Under the pieces are notes generated by a model, which was given only the letters and a program-made list of their open reading frames with translations, made no database searches and was not told the DNA's origin. This document shows, one piece after another, positions 1 through 8,374 of a DNA stretch of 21,823 bases. This DNA is from Haemophilus sp. C1 (GTDB lineage: Bacteria > Pseudomonadota > Gammaproteobacteria > Enterobacterales > Pasteurellaceae). Every line of letters starts with the position of its first letter. Within the stretch, counting starts at the first letter, position 1. The translations under genes were made by a program, and so were the position numbers. The stretch spans positions 1-21,823 of the forward strand of contig NZ_LDVZ01000025.1 in NCBI RefSeq assembly GCF_001276515.1. The letters run 5' to 3'.

Positions 1-48
1 AACAATCCTTTAAATAACAGTCTAACTTTTTGGGGTCAGATCAAAATA

Positions 49-57
49 ACCGCACTT
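49..57 (-). repeat. DNA uptake signal sequence (USS), single
   Basis: A perfect 9-base Haemophilus uptake core in complement orientation (ACCGCACTT) lies just beyond the mnmG stop codon. It has no inverted partner here, so it is not an evident terminator. Confidence 0.9.
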
Positions 58-70
58 TTCATTCTAAACG

Positions 71-1960
71 TTATTCACCGCGTTTTAGCATGCCTTGTTT
101 TTTCAAATTCACCAGAATAATTGAAATTGCTGCAGGAGTGATGCCTGAAATTCGGCTCGCTTGGCCAATGGAAACGGGGCGATGCTGTTCTAACTTCGCA
201 CGCACTTCATTAGATAAACCAGACACTTTGCTGTAATCAAAGTTAGCCGGGATAGTTGTATTTTCGTGGCGTTTTTGTTTTTCGATTTCTTCTTGTTGAT
301 GCTCAATATAGCCTTGATACTTAATGGCAATTTCCACTTGTTCTACAGCTTCTCTATCTTCCATTGCCGGTTTGTATGGCGTTAAAGAAGTCAAAATATC
401 GTAGGTCATTTCTGGACGGCGTAATAAATCTTCACCGCTGGCTTCACGCACAAGTGGGCTGCTAAGTACTTTATTCGCTTCTTCTAAATATTCCGAACGA
501 GGATGTAACCAAATGCTGCGTAAACGTTGGCGTTCTTGTTCTATATTTTCCATTTTTTGATTAAAGCGCGCCCAACGAGCCTCATCAATCAAACCTAATT
601 CATGGGCAATTGGCGTTAAACGAATGTCTGCATTATCTTCACGTAATAACAAACGATATTCCGCACGAGAAGTAAATACGCGATATGGTTCTTTGGTACC
701 AAGCGTGCAAAGGTCATCAACCAATACGCCAGTATAAGATTGATCACGGCGTGGATACCATGCCTCTTTTTCTTGTACATAAAGACCAGCATTAATCCCC
801 GCTAATAAGCCTTGAGCTGCCGCTTCTTCATAACCCGTTGTACCATTAATTTGACCTGCGAAGAATAAACCTGAAATAGCTTTTGTTTCTAATGTTGGTT
901 TTAAATCGCGTGGATCAAAATAATCATATTCAATGGCATAACCTGGCTTCACAATGCGTGCATTTTCTAACCCTTTCATGGAATTAACAATGCCCATTTG
1001 TACGTCAAACGGTAAACTGGTAGAAATCCCGTTTGGATAGACTTCATTACTGGTTAAGCCTTCTGGTTCCAAATAGATTTGATGTGAATTACGATCCGCA
1101 AAACGCATCACTTTATCTTCAATGGATGGACAATAACGAGGGCCAATACCTTCAATCACACCGGTATACATTGGACTGCGATCCAAGTTATTACGGATCA
1201 CTTCATGGGTTTGTTCATTAGTATGGGTGATATAACAAGGAATTTGTTGAGGGTGATCATCCACTGATCCCATAAAAGAGAATACCGGTAATACGGCATC
1301 ACCATGTTGTTTAGCTAAAATATCAAAATTGATCGTACGCGCATCAATACGTGGTGGTGTACCTGTTTTAAGACGATCTACACGTAATCCGAGATCTCTT
1401 AATCTATGTGAAAGATTTACAGAAGCAGGATCCCCAGCTCGACCACCTTCATAATTTTCCAAACCAATATGAATTTTACCTGCTAAGAAAGTACCTGCAG
1501 TTAATACCACTGATTTAGCACGAAAAGTTAATCCCATTTTTGTGCTAACGCCTGCAACTCGATCTTGCTCAATCAGAATATCGGTCGCTTCTTGTTGGAA
1601 AATATCTAAATTAGGTTGATTTTCTAATGCAGTACGAACAGCTTGACGATATAGAACTCTGTCAGCTTGAGCTCGAGTAGCACGTACTGCAGGGCCTTTA
1701 CTGCTATTTAAAGTACGAAATTGGATCCCTGCTTTATCTGCAGCATGGGCCATTAAACCGCCCATTGCATCGACTTCTTTTACTAAATGACCTTTACCGA
1801 TCCCACCAATTGCAGGGTTACAAGACATTTGCCCTAAAGTATCTACATTATGCGTTAATAAAAGGGTTTTTAATCCCATTCGAGCTGGTGCAAGCGCGGC
1901 TTCTGTACCCGCATGGCCACCACCGATCACAATCACATCATAAGTTTCAGTGTAAAACAT
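71..1960 (-). CDS. mnmG: tRNA uridine-5-carboxymethylaminomethyl(34) synthase subunit MnmG (GidA)
   Basis: This FAD-dependent subunit works with MnmE to install the (carboxymethyl)aminomethyl group on the wobble uridine of several tRNAs, in the cytoplasm. The 629-residue protein has the same length as the E. coli one, so it looks complete. The N-terminal FAD-binding loop is GGGHAGTE at residues 13-20. The family signature around [13 protein letters not shown] covers residues 46-58 with Cys47. The second conserved cysteine is Cys277 in [18 protein letters not shown] (197-204 region) is also present. The gene reads away from the adjacent origin region, the same gidA-oriC arrangement as in enterobacteria. 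Its likely promoter is at 2001-2029. The ATG at 1960 has only a weak ribosome site (GAGATAG), but the protein starts exactly where the family does. Confidence 0.98.
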   Translation of the reverse strand: MFYTETYDVIVIGGGHAGTEAALAPARMGLKTLLLTHNVDTLGQMSCNPAIGGIGKGHLVKEVDAMGGLMAHAADKAGIQFRTLNSSKGPAVRATRAQADRVLYRQAVRTALENQPNLDIFQQEATDILIEQDRVAGVSTKMGLTFRAKSVVLTAGTFLAGKIHIGLENYEGGRAGDPASVNLSHRLRDLGLRVDRLKTGTPPRIDARTINFDILAKQHGDAVLPVFSFMGSVDDHPQQIPCYITHTNEQTHEVIRNNLDRSPMYTGVIEGIGPRYCPSIEDKVMRFADRNSHQIYLEPEGLTSNEVYPNGISTSLPFDVQMGIVNSMKGLENARIVKPGYAIEYDYFDPRDLKPTLETKAISGLFFAGQINGTTGYEEAAAQGLLAGINAGLYVQEKEAWYPRRDQSYTGVLVDDLCTLGTKEPYRVFTSRAEYRLLLREDNADIRLTPIAHELGLIDEARWARFNQKMENIEQERQRLRSIWLHPRSEYLEEANKVLSSPLVREASGEDLLRRPEMTYDILTSLTPYKPAMEDREAVEQVEIAIKYQGYIEHQQEEIEKQKRHENTTIPANFDYSKVSGLSNEVRAKLEQHRPVSIGQASRISGITPAAISIILVNLKKQGMLKRGE

Positions 1961-1982
1961 ATCTATCTCTATTATTTATTCG

Positions 1983-2326
1983 GATCAAAAAATTGGCGCT
2001 ATTTTACAGAAATTTAAAACACCTGACAAAAAAAGAATGGATCTATTGATCCTTTCAAAGATCAGGTTTGTATTAGTAAATAAGATCTCTTTTTATATAT
2101 AAAGATCTTATTATTGTTACTATTAAGATCCTTTGTGGTTATGAGTAACCTTATTCGATCCTTATGGAAACAGGTGTTATAGGATCCAAAGATCTTGTGA
2201 AAATGCGATCATTTTCTTTAAAAATCTTGTGTGTAAAATGGAAAGTTATTAATAATTTTATTTTTTCTTAAAGTTACCAAGTGAGTAAAAACAGTTTTAT
2301 GACAGATTATTTATGAGTTATCCACA
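1983..2326. other. Probable chromosomal replication origin (oriC)
   Basis: The region between mnmG and the metal cassette carries 11 GATC (Dam) sites between 1983 and 2210, at 1983, 2040, 2048, 2060, 2084, 2104, 2127, 2157, 2183, 2191 and 2207. About one would be expected by chance. The sites at 2084 (GATCTCTTTTTAT) and 2104 (GATCTTATTATTG) resemble the AT-rich GATC-starting 13-mers of E. coli oriC where DnaA melts the duplex. An exact DnaA box TTATCCACA lies at 2318-2326. A one-mismatch box, TTTTACACA on the minus strand, lies at 2230-2238. A poorer match (TGTGGTTAT) is near 2134. Position next to gidA and an order of 13-mers then DnaA boxes running away from gidA match the enterobacterial plan. 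I recall the Rd origin mapped to this neighbourhood. The exact edges are not determined. Confidence 0.85.
2001..2029 (-). promoter_or_regulatory. Candidate sigma70 promoter of mnmG
   Basis: Read leftward, TTGTCA (2024-2029) and TAAAAT (2001-2006) are separated by 17 bp. This would start mnmG transcription inside the origin region, about 35 bases before the ATG. In E. coli, gidA transcription next to oriC influences initiation. That a similar effect occurs here is inference. Confidence 0.65.
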
Positions 2327-2406
2327 GATAAAAATGAATTTTTATTGAAATCCCTATAATTTAGTTTTTTTAAACAATTAATTTTATTAAATGTACGTTT
2401 TATGAC

Positions 2407-2437
2407 TTGACATTGTAGTTACTACAGACTTTATGCT
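2407..2437 (+). promoter_or_regulatory. MerR-type promoter/operator of the metal cassette
   Basis: A -35 element TTGACA (2407-2412) and a -10 element TATGCT (2432-2437) are separated by 19 bp, too long for normal sigma70 use. Inside the spacer is a 13-base dyad TGTAGTTACTACA (2414-2426), symmetric except for its central base. This is the hallmark of promoters that MerR-family regulators untwist when they bind their inducer. The obvious regulator is the MerR protein encoded as second gene of this transcript, which would make it autoregulatory. Confidence 0.88.
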
Positions 2438-2472
2438 TCTTGCAAAGTAAATCAAATAGTTAAGAAAATAAA

Positions 2473-3150
2473 ATGAAAGAAGTTTCTATAGTAAAAAATT
2501 ATACTCCTAAAGAATATCAGCAACATGCATCTTGCCCTCATAGCCAAATTTCTAAAAATAAAATGGTATTAGGCATTAGTTTTGCAATTATTACCTTTTA
2601 TATGGTTGTTGAATTTCTAGGGGGATATTGCTTTAACAGCCTTACTTTGATGGCTGATGCTGGGCATATGGCAAATGATAGTTTATCTATTTTTTTAGCA
2701 TGGATTGGGTTATTTTTAAGTCTAAGATGGCAAAAATGGTTAGCTTTAATCAATGGAATCTCATTAGTTTGGGTCGCTATTTGGATTTTTATCGAGGCTG
2801 TAACACGTTGGCAGGCTCCGATAGAAATAGTCGCTTTGCCAATGTTAGGTGTAGCTTTACTAGGGTTTGGGATTAATTTGTTGGTAGCTTTTATTATGCT
2901 AAAAAGTAATCGCCATAATTTGAATATTCGTGCAGCATATTTGCATGTTTTAGTAGATTTATTTGGTTCGGTTGTTGCTATTATTGCAGGAATAAGTGCT
3001 TATTGGTTAAATTGGCAGTGGGTTGATGTAGTGGCTAGTGGTATTTTAAGTCTTTTTGTCTTATACAGCGGTATTTCCACAGTTTCTAGAGCTGTTAAAT
3101 CCTTGTATGATAGTAATACACATTTTTTATTAGATGATCATTCTCATTAA
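2473..3150 (+). CDS. Short cation diffusion facilitator (CzcD/ZitB-like) metal exporter lacking the C-terminal domain
   Basis: This is an inner-membrane proton-coupled exporter of divalent metals of the CDF family, probably for zinc, cadmium or cobalt. Six hydrophobic segments are visible at roughly residues 31-53, 56-84, 89-110, 118-143, 154-179 and 182-205. The transport-site residues are His65 and Asp69 in ADAGHMAND, and His158 and Asp162 in LHVLVDLFGS. This is the HD-HD set typical of zinc/cadmium transporters. Usual family members have about 300 residues, with a cytoplasmic metal-sensing domain of about 90 residues. This one stops at 225, about 20 residues after the sixth segment, ending in DDHSH. 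No remnant of the missing domain follows, because the next gene starts 24 bases later. The gene lies beside the probable origin and is controlled by the MerR promoter at 2407. Family assignment is firm; the metal is inferred. Confidence 0.9.
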   Translation: MKEVSIVKNYTPKEYQQHASCPHSQISKNKMVLGISFAIITFYMVVEFLGGYCFNSLTLMADAGHMANDSLSIFLAWIGLFLSLRWQKWLALINGISLVWVAIWIFIEAVTRWQAPIEIVALPMLGVALLGFGINLLVAFIMLKSNRHNLNIRAAYLHVLVDLFGSVVAIIAGISAYWLNWQWVDVVASGILSLFVLYSGISTVSRAVKSLYDSNTHFLLDDHSH

Positions 3151-3174
3151 AGTAAAAAATTGCTTGAGGAAATA

Positions 3175-3567
3175 ATGAAAATTAGCGAATTAAGTAAATC
3201 TACGCATACTAATATTGAAACTATCCGCTACTATGAAAAGCAAGGAGTATTGCAGCCACCTAAGCGATTGGCTAATGGTTATCGATATTATGATGAAAAA
3301 AGTGTAGAACAATTAAAATTTATCAAAAAATGTCGAACGTTGGGTTTCTCTTTAGAGAATATTAAGGCACTCAATCGTATTAAATTTAGTATGAAAGATC
3401 ATTATCAAGCGGATCAATTAGTACTGAATCAACTGATTCAAGTGGAAAATAAAATATCTCAATTATTAGAAATCAAAGATTTTTTACAGTCTATTGTTAC
3501 CGAAAGTGAACATAATGAAGAGGAATGTAAAGCAATAGAAGGGTTGAAAAGCGAATGCAATTTGTAA
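3175..3567 (+). CDS. MerR-family metal-responsive transcriptional regulator
   Basis: This is a cytoplasmic DNA-binding activator/repressor that probably controls the upstream exporter and itself. I chose ATG 3175 over the TTG at 3160 because GAGGAA (3166-3171) is placed correctly for it and the protein then begins MKISELSK, as MerR proteins do. This gives 130 residues. The winged helix-turn-helix is at 1-70, with the conserved IRYYEKQGVL (17-26) and GYRYYDE (35-41). A dimer coiled coil runs at about 76-107. The C-terminal metal loop contains His113, Cys118 and Cys128. ZntR/CadR-type sensors have a cysteine at about position 77-79, at the start of the dimer helix. No cysteine is there and His76 is the nearest candidate ligand, so metal preference may differ from both. 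It is probably co-transcribed with the exporter (24-bp gap). Confidence 0.9.
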   Translation: MKISELSKSTHTNIETIRYYEKQGVLQPPKRLANGYRYYDEKSVEQLKFIKKCRTLGFSLENIKALNRIKFSMKDHYQADQLVLNQLIQVENKISQLLEIKDFLQSIVTESEHNEEECKAIEGLKSECNL

Positions 3568-3604
3568 AAATACTCAAAAATTTGACCGCTCTTTAGGAAG
3601 AAAA

Positions 3605-3639
3605 AATGCCGCCTAAATTTTAATTTTTAGACGGCATTT
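3605..3639. terminator. Bidirectional terminator between merR and cpdB
   Basis: Arms AATGCCGCCTAAA (3605-3617) and TTTAGACGGCATT (3626-3638) pair with one mismatch around an 8-base loop. T runs follow on the right and A runs precede on the left. It can therefore end the rightward metal cassette and the leftward cpdB transcript. Confidence 0.88.
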
Positions 3640-3653
3640 TATTTTCCTAATTA

Positions 3654-5627
3654 TTATTTAGATAAATCAATTTGATACACTGCAAAACCGATTTCGTCAG
3701 TACCCACCTGTTTCATCGGATATTGTGCTTTTTCAGCGATAAATTTCGCCGCTTGTTCGCTTGGCGATGTTTCAAAACGGACATCTAATTTATCGTTGCC
3801 TTTGATTGGCGTAAAGCGCCAGTTTTTATCCGCGCTAGGATTTACAGAACCTTCTTTTTCACTGGTTACTTTAATGTAATCAGCTAAAATTTGACGGTTT
3901 TCATCTGGTGATGCGTAAACAATATGTTGATCGCCAGTGCCTGGGAATTTATTACCATAAGCACGATAGTTATTCGTTGCAATCAATAATTCTGCTTTTG
4001 GATCAACCGGTTTACCTTGATAAGTGAGGTTCACTACACGATGCGATTCTGGGTTAATTAATTTACATTCGCCATCGTAACGAGCAGGTTTGGTTAGATC
4101 GTATTCATAATTGACACCATCAATTACATCAAAGTTATAAGTGCGGAACCCTTCCCAATCGATTAATGATTGTGGTTTATCACTTGTAGGGTCAATTTGT
4201 TTAAACATACCAGCACTACATTCTAACCATTCTTTTAATTGTTCGCCTGTTGCTTTAACCACCACTAATGTATTTGGATAGAGATATAAGTCTGCCGCAT
4301 TACGGAAAGTTAATTCACCTTTATTTACTTCGGTATAACCTGTTGGGTCATTTTTACGACCACCCGCTTTAAATGGAGCACCTGCACTTAGAATAGGTAA
4401 GCCTGCCATTGCTGCAACACTTGGTGCAACTTTTTCTACATAAGCTTTTTGCGCTTGGTTAACAATTTGAATGGTTGGATCATCTTGTACTAATGCAAGA
4501 TAGCTGTACATATTATCTGTTGCTTTACCAATAGGTTGAGACACAAATTTACGTGTCGCTTCGTGAACTGGTTTTAAAAGTGCGGTAATTTCTGGGTCAT
4601 TTTCTGCAAGTGCTTTTTTATTTTCTGCATCATAGATTGGACGAAGAACCGCTTTTCCAGAGGTTACAATCCATTTTCCTTTGTGTTCTGTTAAGCCTAA
4701 ATCCACCACGCTGATATTATTTGCCCAATAACCAGCCATACTTTCTGGTACACCTTTTACTGTACCATTTACGATGTCTGCATTTGGTGATTTCGCAAAT
4801 TCTTTATTTGGGAATAAACGGTGTGAGTGACCAAAAATGACGGCATCAATATGTGGAACATCAGCTAGATAGAATGCTGAGTTTTCGGCACCTTCTTGAT
4901 AAGGTTCATCTGATGGGCCTGTGTGAGCTAATGCAACGACAATATCTGCCCCTTTTTTCTTCATTTCAGGTACATATTTTTGTGCTGTTTTTACAATATC
5001 ACGGGTTTCAACTTTGCCTTGAAGGTTTGCTTTATCCCAAACCATAATTTGCGGTGGCACAAAACCGATGTAACCAATTTTTAATTTATGTGTTTTACCT
5101 TGATTATCAACAACTGATTTTTCTTGAATGACATAAGGTGTGAAATAAGGTTCTTCAGTTCCGACTTTTACTACGTTGGCATTCACAATTGGGAATTTAG
5201 CTTGTTTGATGGCATCTGCAAGATAATTGAGACCATAGTTAAATTCGTGGTTACCTAATGTACCCACTTCATAATTCATCGCATTTAAACAATCGACCGC
5301 AGGGTTAGATTTACCCTCTTTATAGCCTTGTGCAGCTTGATAGTCTGCAATTGGATTACCTTGAATTAGATCACCGTTATCTACTAATACACTATTTTTT
5401 ACTTCAGAACGAGCTTGACGAATAAGGCTTGCTGCACGAGTAAAACCGAATTTCTCGGTTGGGGCGTCTTTGTAATAATCAAAGTCTGTTAAGAAACTGT
5501 GAACGTCAGTAGTAGCAACAATACGTAAATCTACATCATGTTTACCTTTTGCTGTCGCAAAACGGCTTGCACTTAATGCAAGAATACTGCTTGCACCGAT
5601 TTGAATAAAATGACGTCTATTAATCAT
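3654..5627 (-). CDS. cpdB: 2',3'-cyclic-nucleotide 2'-phosphodiesterase/3'-nucleotidase, periplasmic
   Basis: It hydrolyses 2',3'-cyclic nucleotides and 3'-nucleotides in the periplasm so that nucleosides and phosphate can be taken up. The calcineurin-like metallophosphatase domain covers about residues 32-300. Its metal-site motifs are Asp41 and His43 (TTDVHS), GDLIQGNP with Asp86, GNHE with Asn126 and His127, His235 in ALAHTG, and GHSH at 266-269. A 5'-nucleotidase C-terminal substrate domain follows, at about 360-610. Length (657) is normal for CpdB. The signal sequence starts [12 protein letters not shown] followed by a hydrophobic stretch and ATAKG. That twin-arginine pattern looks like Tat export, unlike the Sec-type leader I recall for E. 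coli CpdB. AAGGAAA precedes the ATG. It is followed by the terminator at 3605-3639. Confidence 0.96.
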   Translation of the reverse strand: MINRRHFIQIGASSILALSASRFATAKGKHDVDLRIVATTDVHSFLTDFDYYKDAPTEKFGFTRAASLIRQARSEVKNSVLVDNGDLIQGNPIADYQAAQGYKEGKSNPAVDCLNAMNYEVGTLGNHEFNYGLNYLADAIKQAKFPIVNANVVKVGTEEPYFTPYVIQEKSVVDNQGKTHKLKIGYIGFVPPQIMVWDKANLQGKVETRDIVKTAQKYVPEMKKKGADIVVALAHTGPSDEPYQEGAENSAFYLADVPHIDAVIFGHSHRLFPNKEFAKSPNADIVNGTVKGVPESMAGYWANNISVVDLGLTEHKGKWIVTSGKAVLRPIYDAENKKALAENDPEITALLKPVHEATRKFVSQPIGKATDNMYSYLALVQDDPTIQIVNQAQKAYVEKVAPSVAAMAGLPILSAGAPFKAGGRKNDPTGYTEVNKGELTFRNAADLYLYPNTLVVVKATGEQLKEWLECSAGMFKQIDPTSDKPQSLIDWEGFRTYNFDVIDGVNYEYDLTKPARYDGECKLINPESHRVVNLTYQGKPVDPKAELLIATNNYRAYGNKFPGTGDQHIVYASPDENRQILADYIKVTSEKEGSVNPSADKNWRFTPIKGNDKLDVRFETSPSEQAAKFIAEKAQYPMKQVGTDEIGFAVYQIDLSK

Positions 5628-5675
5628 TGAGTTTTCCTTATAAGGTGAGTAGATATTGCCTTTATTCTAAGAAAA

Positions 5676-5704
5676 ATAGTAGATTCTTAAAAGAAAGGAG
5701 TAAA
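5676..5704 (-). promoter_or_regulatory. Candidate sigma70 promoter of cpdB
   Basis: Read leftward, TTTACT (5699-5704) and TACTAT (5676-5681) have a 17-bp spacer. This places the start about 40-45 bases before the cpdB ATG, in the 92-bp gap after abgA. Both hexamers are imperfect in an AT-rich gap, so this is only a plausible site. Confidence 0.4.
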
Positions 5705-5719
5705 AATATTTTTATTTAA

Positions 5720-6991
5720 TTAAGCTAATAATCTTTGTACTAAAGAAGTATAAATATTAACCCCAGTAAGCAATTGATTTTCATCAAAATCAAATTCAGC
5801 TTCATGATGACCTGCTGTGCGATCTGCTCCAAGAATGAAGTAAATAGCTTTGCCTCCGTGTTCTTGTACACGTCTACCTAAAATAGTCGCATCTTCACTT
5901 GCATTGAAAGCATAATTTGAATTTACGTTATTTATTTGTGGTTGTTCAAGGGATATTTCTTCGATGAGTTTTATAAGTTCAACATCGTTATTCATATCCA
6001 CTGCTTCACCTACAATTTCAGTTTCATATGCAACATCAAAACTTATGGAGATACCTTTGGCTATTTGCATGACTTGTTCAGTCATGTATTCATTAATTGC
6101 TTTATTTTCTCCCCGCACTTCTAATTGTAATTCAGCAGAGGATGGAATGACATTTCGTCCTTCACCCGCTCTTAGCACACCCACATTAATTCTTGTCATG
6201 CCTTCACCATGGCGTGCAATACCATGAAGTTGAGTGACTGTATGCGCTGCAGCTAATAAGGCATTACGACCTAAATGGGGCGCTGCACCTGCATGTGCAG
6301 GTTTACCTTTGTAGCGAATATCAATTTTTGTAGTGGAAAGAAAATTTCTTGGATTAGCAATAACAGTGCCTGTATTCGCGCAAAAACTAATGTGTGAAGA
6401 AGCAAAATAATCTGCATCATCAATTATGCCACTTTGTGCAATGGCTGCTGCACCTCGAACACCTTCTTCTGCTGGTTGGAATACAATTTTTACTTTTCCA
6501 GTGAGTTTATCTTTGTTCTGAGCGATCCATAATGCAACGCCTAGACCTATTGTAATGTGTGAATCATGTCCACAAGCATGCATAAAACCATCGTTAATTG
6601 AGGCAAAACCTTCTTTATTTGGAATATGCTCTGGTGAGCGAGTTTCAGTTACATTCACACAGTCTATGTCAAAACGTAATGCAATAGTTTTCCCTAGTTT
6701 ACCTGAATCAAATAATGCCACACAACCAGTATATCCTTCCATTTTTTCTAGCCATTTTTCATTGGCTCCATAGGCTTTTGCATTAGCTAAACCTTTATCT
6801 ACTACGGCTTGTTTTCGTCCACGAACAAAATCCGGATTTATAATTTGTTTGCCTAGAAAAATTTCAAAACAATCTAAGTCTTCCAAGTAATCTGCAATGC
6901 GAGAAGTTGTCCAAAATTCACTCCAACCAATTTCTGGAAAACGATGAAATTCACGACGCCATTTAACAAGTTGATTTAAATCTAAGTTCAT
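5720..6991 (-). CDS. M20 family amidohydrolase, AbgA-like (p-aminobenzoyl-glutamate hydrolase subunit A homologue)
   Basis: This is a cytoplasmic metal-dependent amidohydrolase. It closely resembles E. coli AbgA, one subunit of the enzyme that cleaves p-aminobenzoyl-glutamate, a folate breakdown product, to p-aminobenzoate and glutamate. The M20D metal motif HACGHDSH lies at 138-145 with Cys140 and His142. QPAEEG lies at 172-177 with Glu175 and Glu176. The AbgA-like C-terminus has AGHHEAEFDFDE. Length (423) is slightly below AbgA (436). AAGGAAG precedes the ATG. No abgB or abgT gene is present in the window. The neighbour is instead a DcuC-type carrier, so the substrate could be another N-acyl-glutamate or aminoacyl amide. 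The hairpin at 7023-7046 separates it from the upstream operon; whether it has its own promoter is unclear. Confidence 0.88.
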   Translation of the reverse strand: MNLDLNQLVKWRREFHRFPEIGWSEFWTTSRIADYLEDLDCFEIFLGKQIINPDFVRGRKQAVVDKGLANAKAYGANEKWLEKMEGYTGCVALFDSGKLGKTIALRFDIDCVNVTETRSPEHIPNKEGFASINDGFMHACGHDSHITIGLGVALWIAQNKDKLTGKVKIVFQPAEEGVRGAAAIAQSGIIDDADYFASSHISFCANTGTVIANPRNFLSTTKIDIRYKGKPAHAGAAPHLGRNALLAAAHTVTQLHGIARHGEGMTRINVGVLRAGEGRNVIPSSAELQLEVRGENKAINEYMTEQVMQIAKGISISFDVAYETEIVGEAVDMNNDVELIKLIEEISLEQPQINNVNSNYAFNASEDATILGRRVQEHGGKAIYFILGADRTAGHHEAEFDFDENQLLTGVNIYTSLVQRLLA

Positions 6992-7022
6992 TTTTTTCTT
7001 CCTTTAAAAGTCTATAAAAACA

Positions 7023-7046
7023 GACCGCACTTAAAAAAGTGCGGTC
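7023..7046 (-). terminator. USS-pair terminator after the DcuC-like gene
   Basis: Two perfect uptake cores face each other, at 7024-7032 (ACCGCACTT) and 7037-7045 (AAGTGCGGT). They form a tight GACCGCACTT...AAGTGCGGTC hairpin. Leftward it is followed by CTG and a T run, so it can end the pepE-dcuC transcript before abgA. Inverted USS pairs used as terminators are a known Haemophilus habit. Confidence 0.9.
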
Positions 7047-7061
7047 AATTTTTTACTATTT

Positions 7062-8357
7062 TTACAACATAAATAATGCTAAGAATAAAACAGCAAGTAT
7101 CATGCCTGGCGCGGTACGTTTTACCATTTCTACTGGACTTACCATCGCAAGTCCTGCACAAACAATAGTTACGCCTGCAATTGGTGAAGCTGTACGACCA
7201 ATTGCACCAGCAATGGCTGCTGCCATACCAAGATTTACATGAGTGTAACCGAGTTCTACAGCATGTGGTGTGACAGCAGTGTTAAAGGCAATCGCTGCAG
7301 CATCACCAGAGCCTGTAATTAAGCCCATTAAGAATGGTCCAATTGTTGCACCCCAACGTACAAATTCGTTGGATTCTTTTAAGAAAGAAATTGCAGCATC
7401 AACTGCGCCCGTAGATTTTAATCCTGCTACAAAAACACTGGCTGCAATGATGATACCAAGTACGTTTGCATAAGAATTTCCCATACCATTGAAAAATTCT
7501 TCAGTGATTTTTACTGGGGAAATGCGAGTGACGATAATGCCGTAAATTGCACCAATCAGCATCGCTTGAGGCACACCCATTTTAGTCCATTCAAGACCCG
7601 GTACTTGTTGTAATGAGGTTCCACCAATTACTAAAATAACTAATGGTATTAATGGTGCAAGGGCATAAAGTACATTGACACCTTCAACAACTTTAATTTC
7701 ACTTTCTTTTTGTTCTGCAAGATAAGCTTGGCGATGTTGTTCACCATAATCTTTAAAAACAAGCGCAAGAATTGTTAAAACAACCGCACCTATTGCTCCC
7801 GCAATCATGCTATATGGCGCATGTGAAAGGTTTACTTGAGTGATAGTTAAGCCTGACATTTCACTAATCATTGCAGAGTGAGAAGAACCTGGGCTCATCA
7901 TTGATCCAAAAGTCCCTGCTAAAATAGCTGCCCCAGCAGTAGCTGGTCGAACACCCGCACTTTTTAAAACAGGAATTAATGTTGCACCAACCGCAGCTGC
8001 ACAACCAGCAGCAGAAGGAATAGCAATATTGATGAAAAAGGTGATGACTGTTGCAATCGGAATTAAGAAGAATTTTAATCCGCTTAATGGTTTGGTAAGT
8101 AAATGCACTAGATGAGTGTCACATTGAGTGTATTTCATTACATAAGCAAAACCCATACTAGAACAGATGGCCATAATTAATCCGCCAGATGTCATGCTTT
8201 TGGCAAAAGCATCTAATGCACCCATTGGATTCAGCGTCAGAATGGACATTATTAAACCGACACCAATCAAAACTGTTCGGGTTTCGGCTTTTTTAATCAG
8301 AAAATAAATTGTGGCAATAATGCCAATCACTGCAACGATGGATTTGAATAATTCCAT
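7062..8357 (-). CDS. DcuC-family anaerobic C4-dicarboxylate carrier
   Basis: This is an inner-membrane transporter with about 11-12 hydrophobic segments in 431 residues. DcuC itself has about 460. The C-terminal signature GRTASPIAGVTIVCAGLAMV and the following SPVEMVKRT align well with the corresponding stretch I recall from E. coli DcuC. TGSGDAAA and MMSPGSSHS resemble the half-helix signatures of the superfamily. DcuC proteins export succinate or exchange C4-dicarboxylates under anaerobic conditions. The substrate here is not certain, because nearby genes release aspartate and glutamate and a dicarboxylic amino acid or peptide product is equally possible. It starts 17 bp after pepE with AAGGAAC before the ATG, so the two are surely one operon. 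Confidence 0.85.
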   Translation of the reverse strand: MELFKSIVAVIGIIATIYFLIKKAETRTVLIGVGLIMSILTLNPMGALDAFAKSMTSGGLIMAICSSMGFAYVMKYTQCDTHLVHLLTKPLSGLKFFLIPIATVITFFINIAIPSAAGCAAAVGATLIPVLKSAGVRPATAGAAILAGTFGSMMSPGSSHSAMISEMSGLTITQVNLSHAPYSMIAGAIGAVVLTILALVFKDYGEQHRQAYLAEQKESEIKVVEGVNVLYALAPLIPLVILVIGGTSLQQVPGLEWTKMGVPQAMLIGAIYGIIVTRISPVKITEEFFNGMGNSYANVLGIIIAASVFVAGLKSTGAVDAAISFLKESNEFVRWGATIGPFLMGLITGSGDAAAIAFNTAVTPHAVELGYTHVNLGMAAAIAGAIGRTASPIAGVTIVCAGLAMVSPVEMVKRTAPGMILAVLFLALFML

Positions 8358-8374
8358 TATATGTTCCTTTTAAG

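Noticed and set aside
2133..2141. TTGTGGTTA as a second strong DnaA box
   Set aside because: Too many mismatches to TGTGGATAA. It is mentioned only as a weak possibility in the origin entry.
3160..3174. TTG 3160 as the start of the MerR gene
   Set aside because: ATG 3175 has a properly spaced GAGGAA and gives the standard MerR N-terminus. The TTG lacks a ribosome site.
3584..3592. ACCGCTCTT after merR as an uptake signal
   Set aside because: It differs from the Haemophilus core by one base and has no USS-like context or partner. I counted only perfect cores.
6111..6120. CCCGCACTT near-match in abgA, with similar near-matches at about 7965, 8598 and 8945
   Set aside because: One mismatch each. 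Such near-matches are common by chance and decay, so they are not listed as sites.
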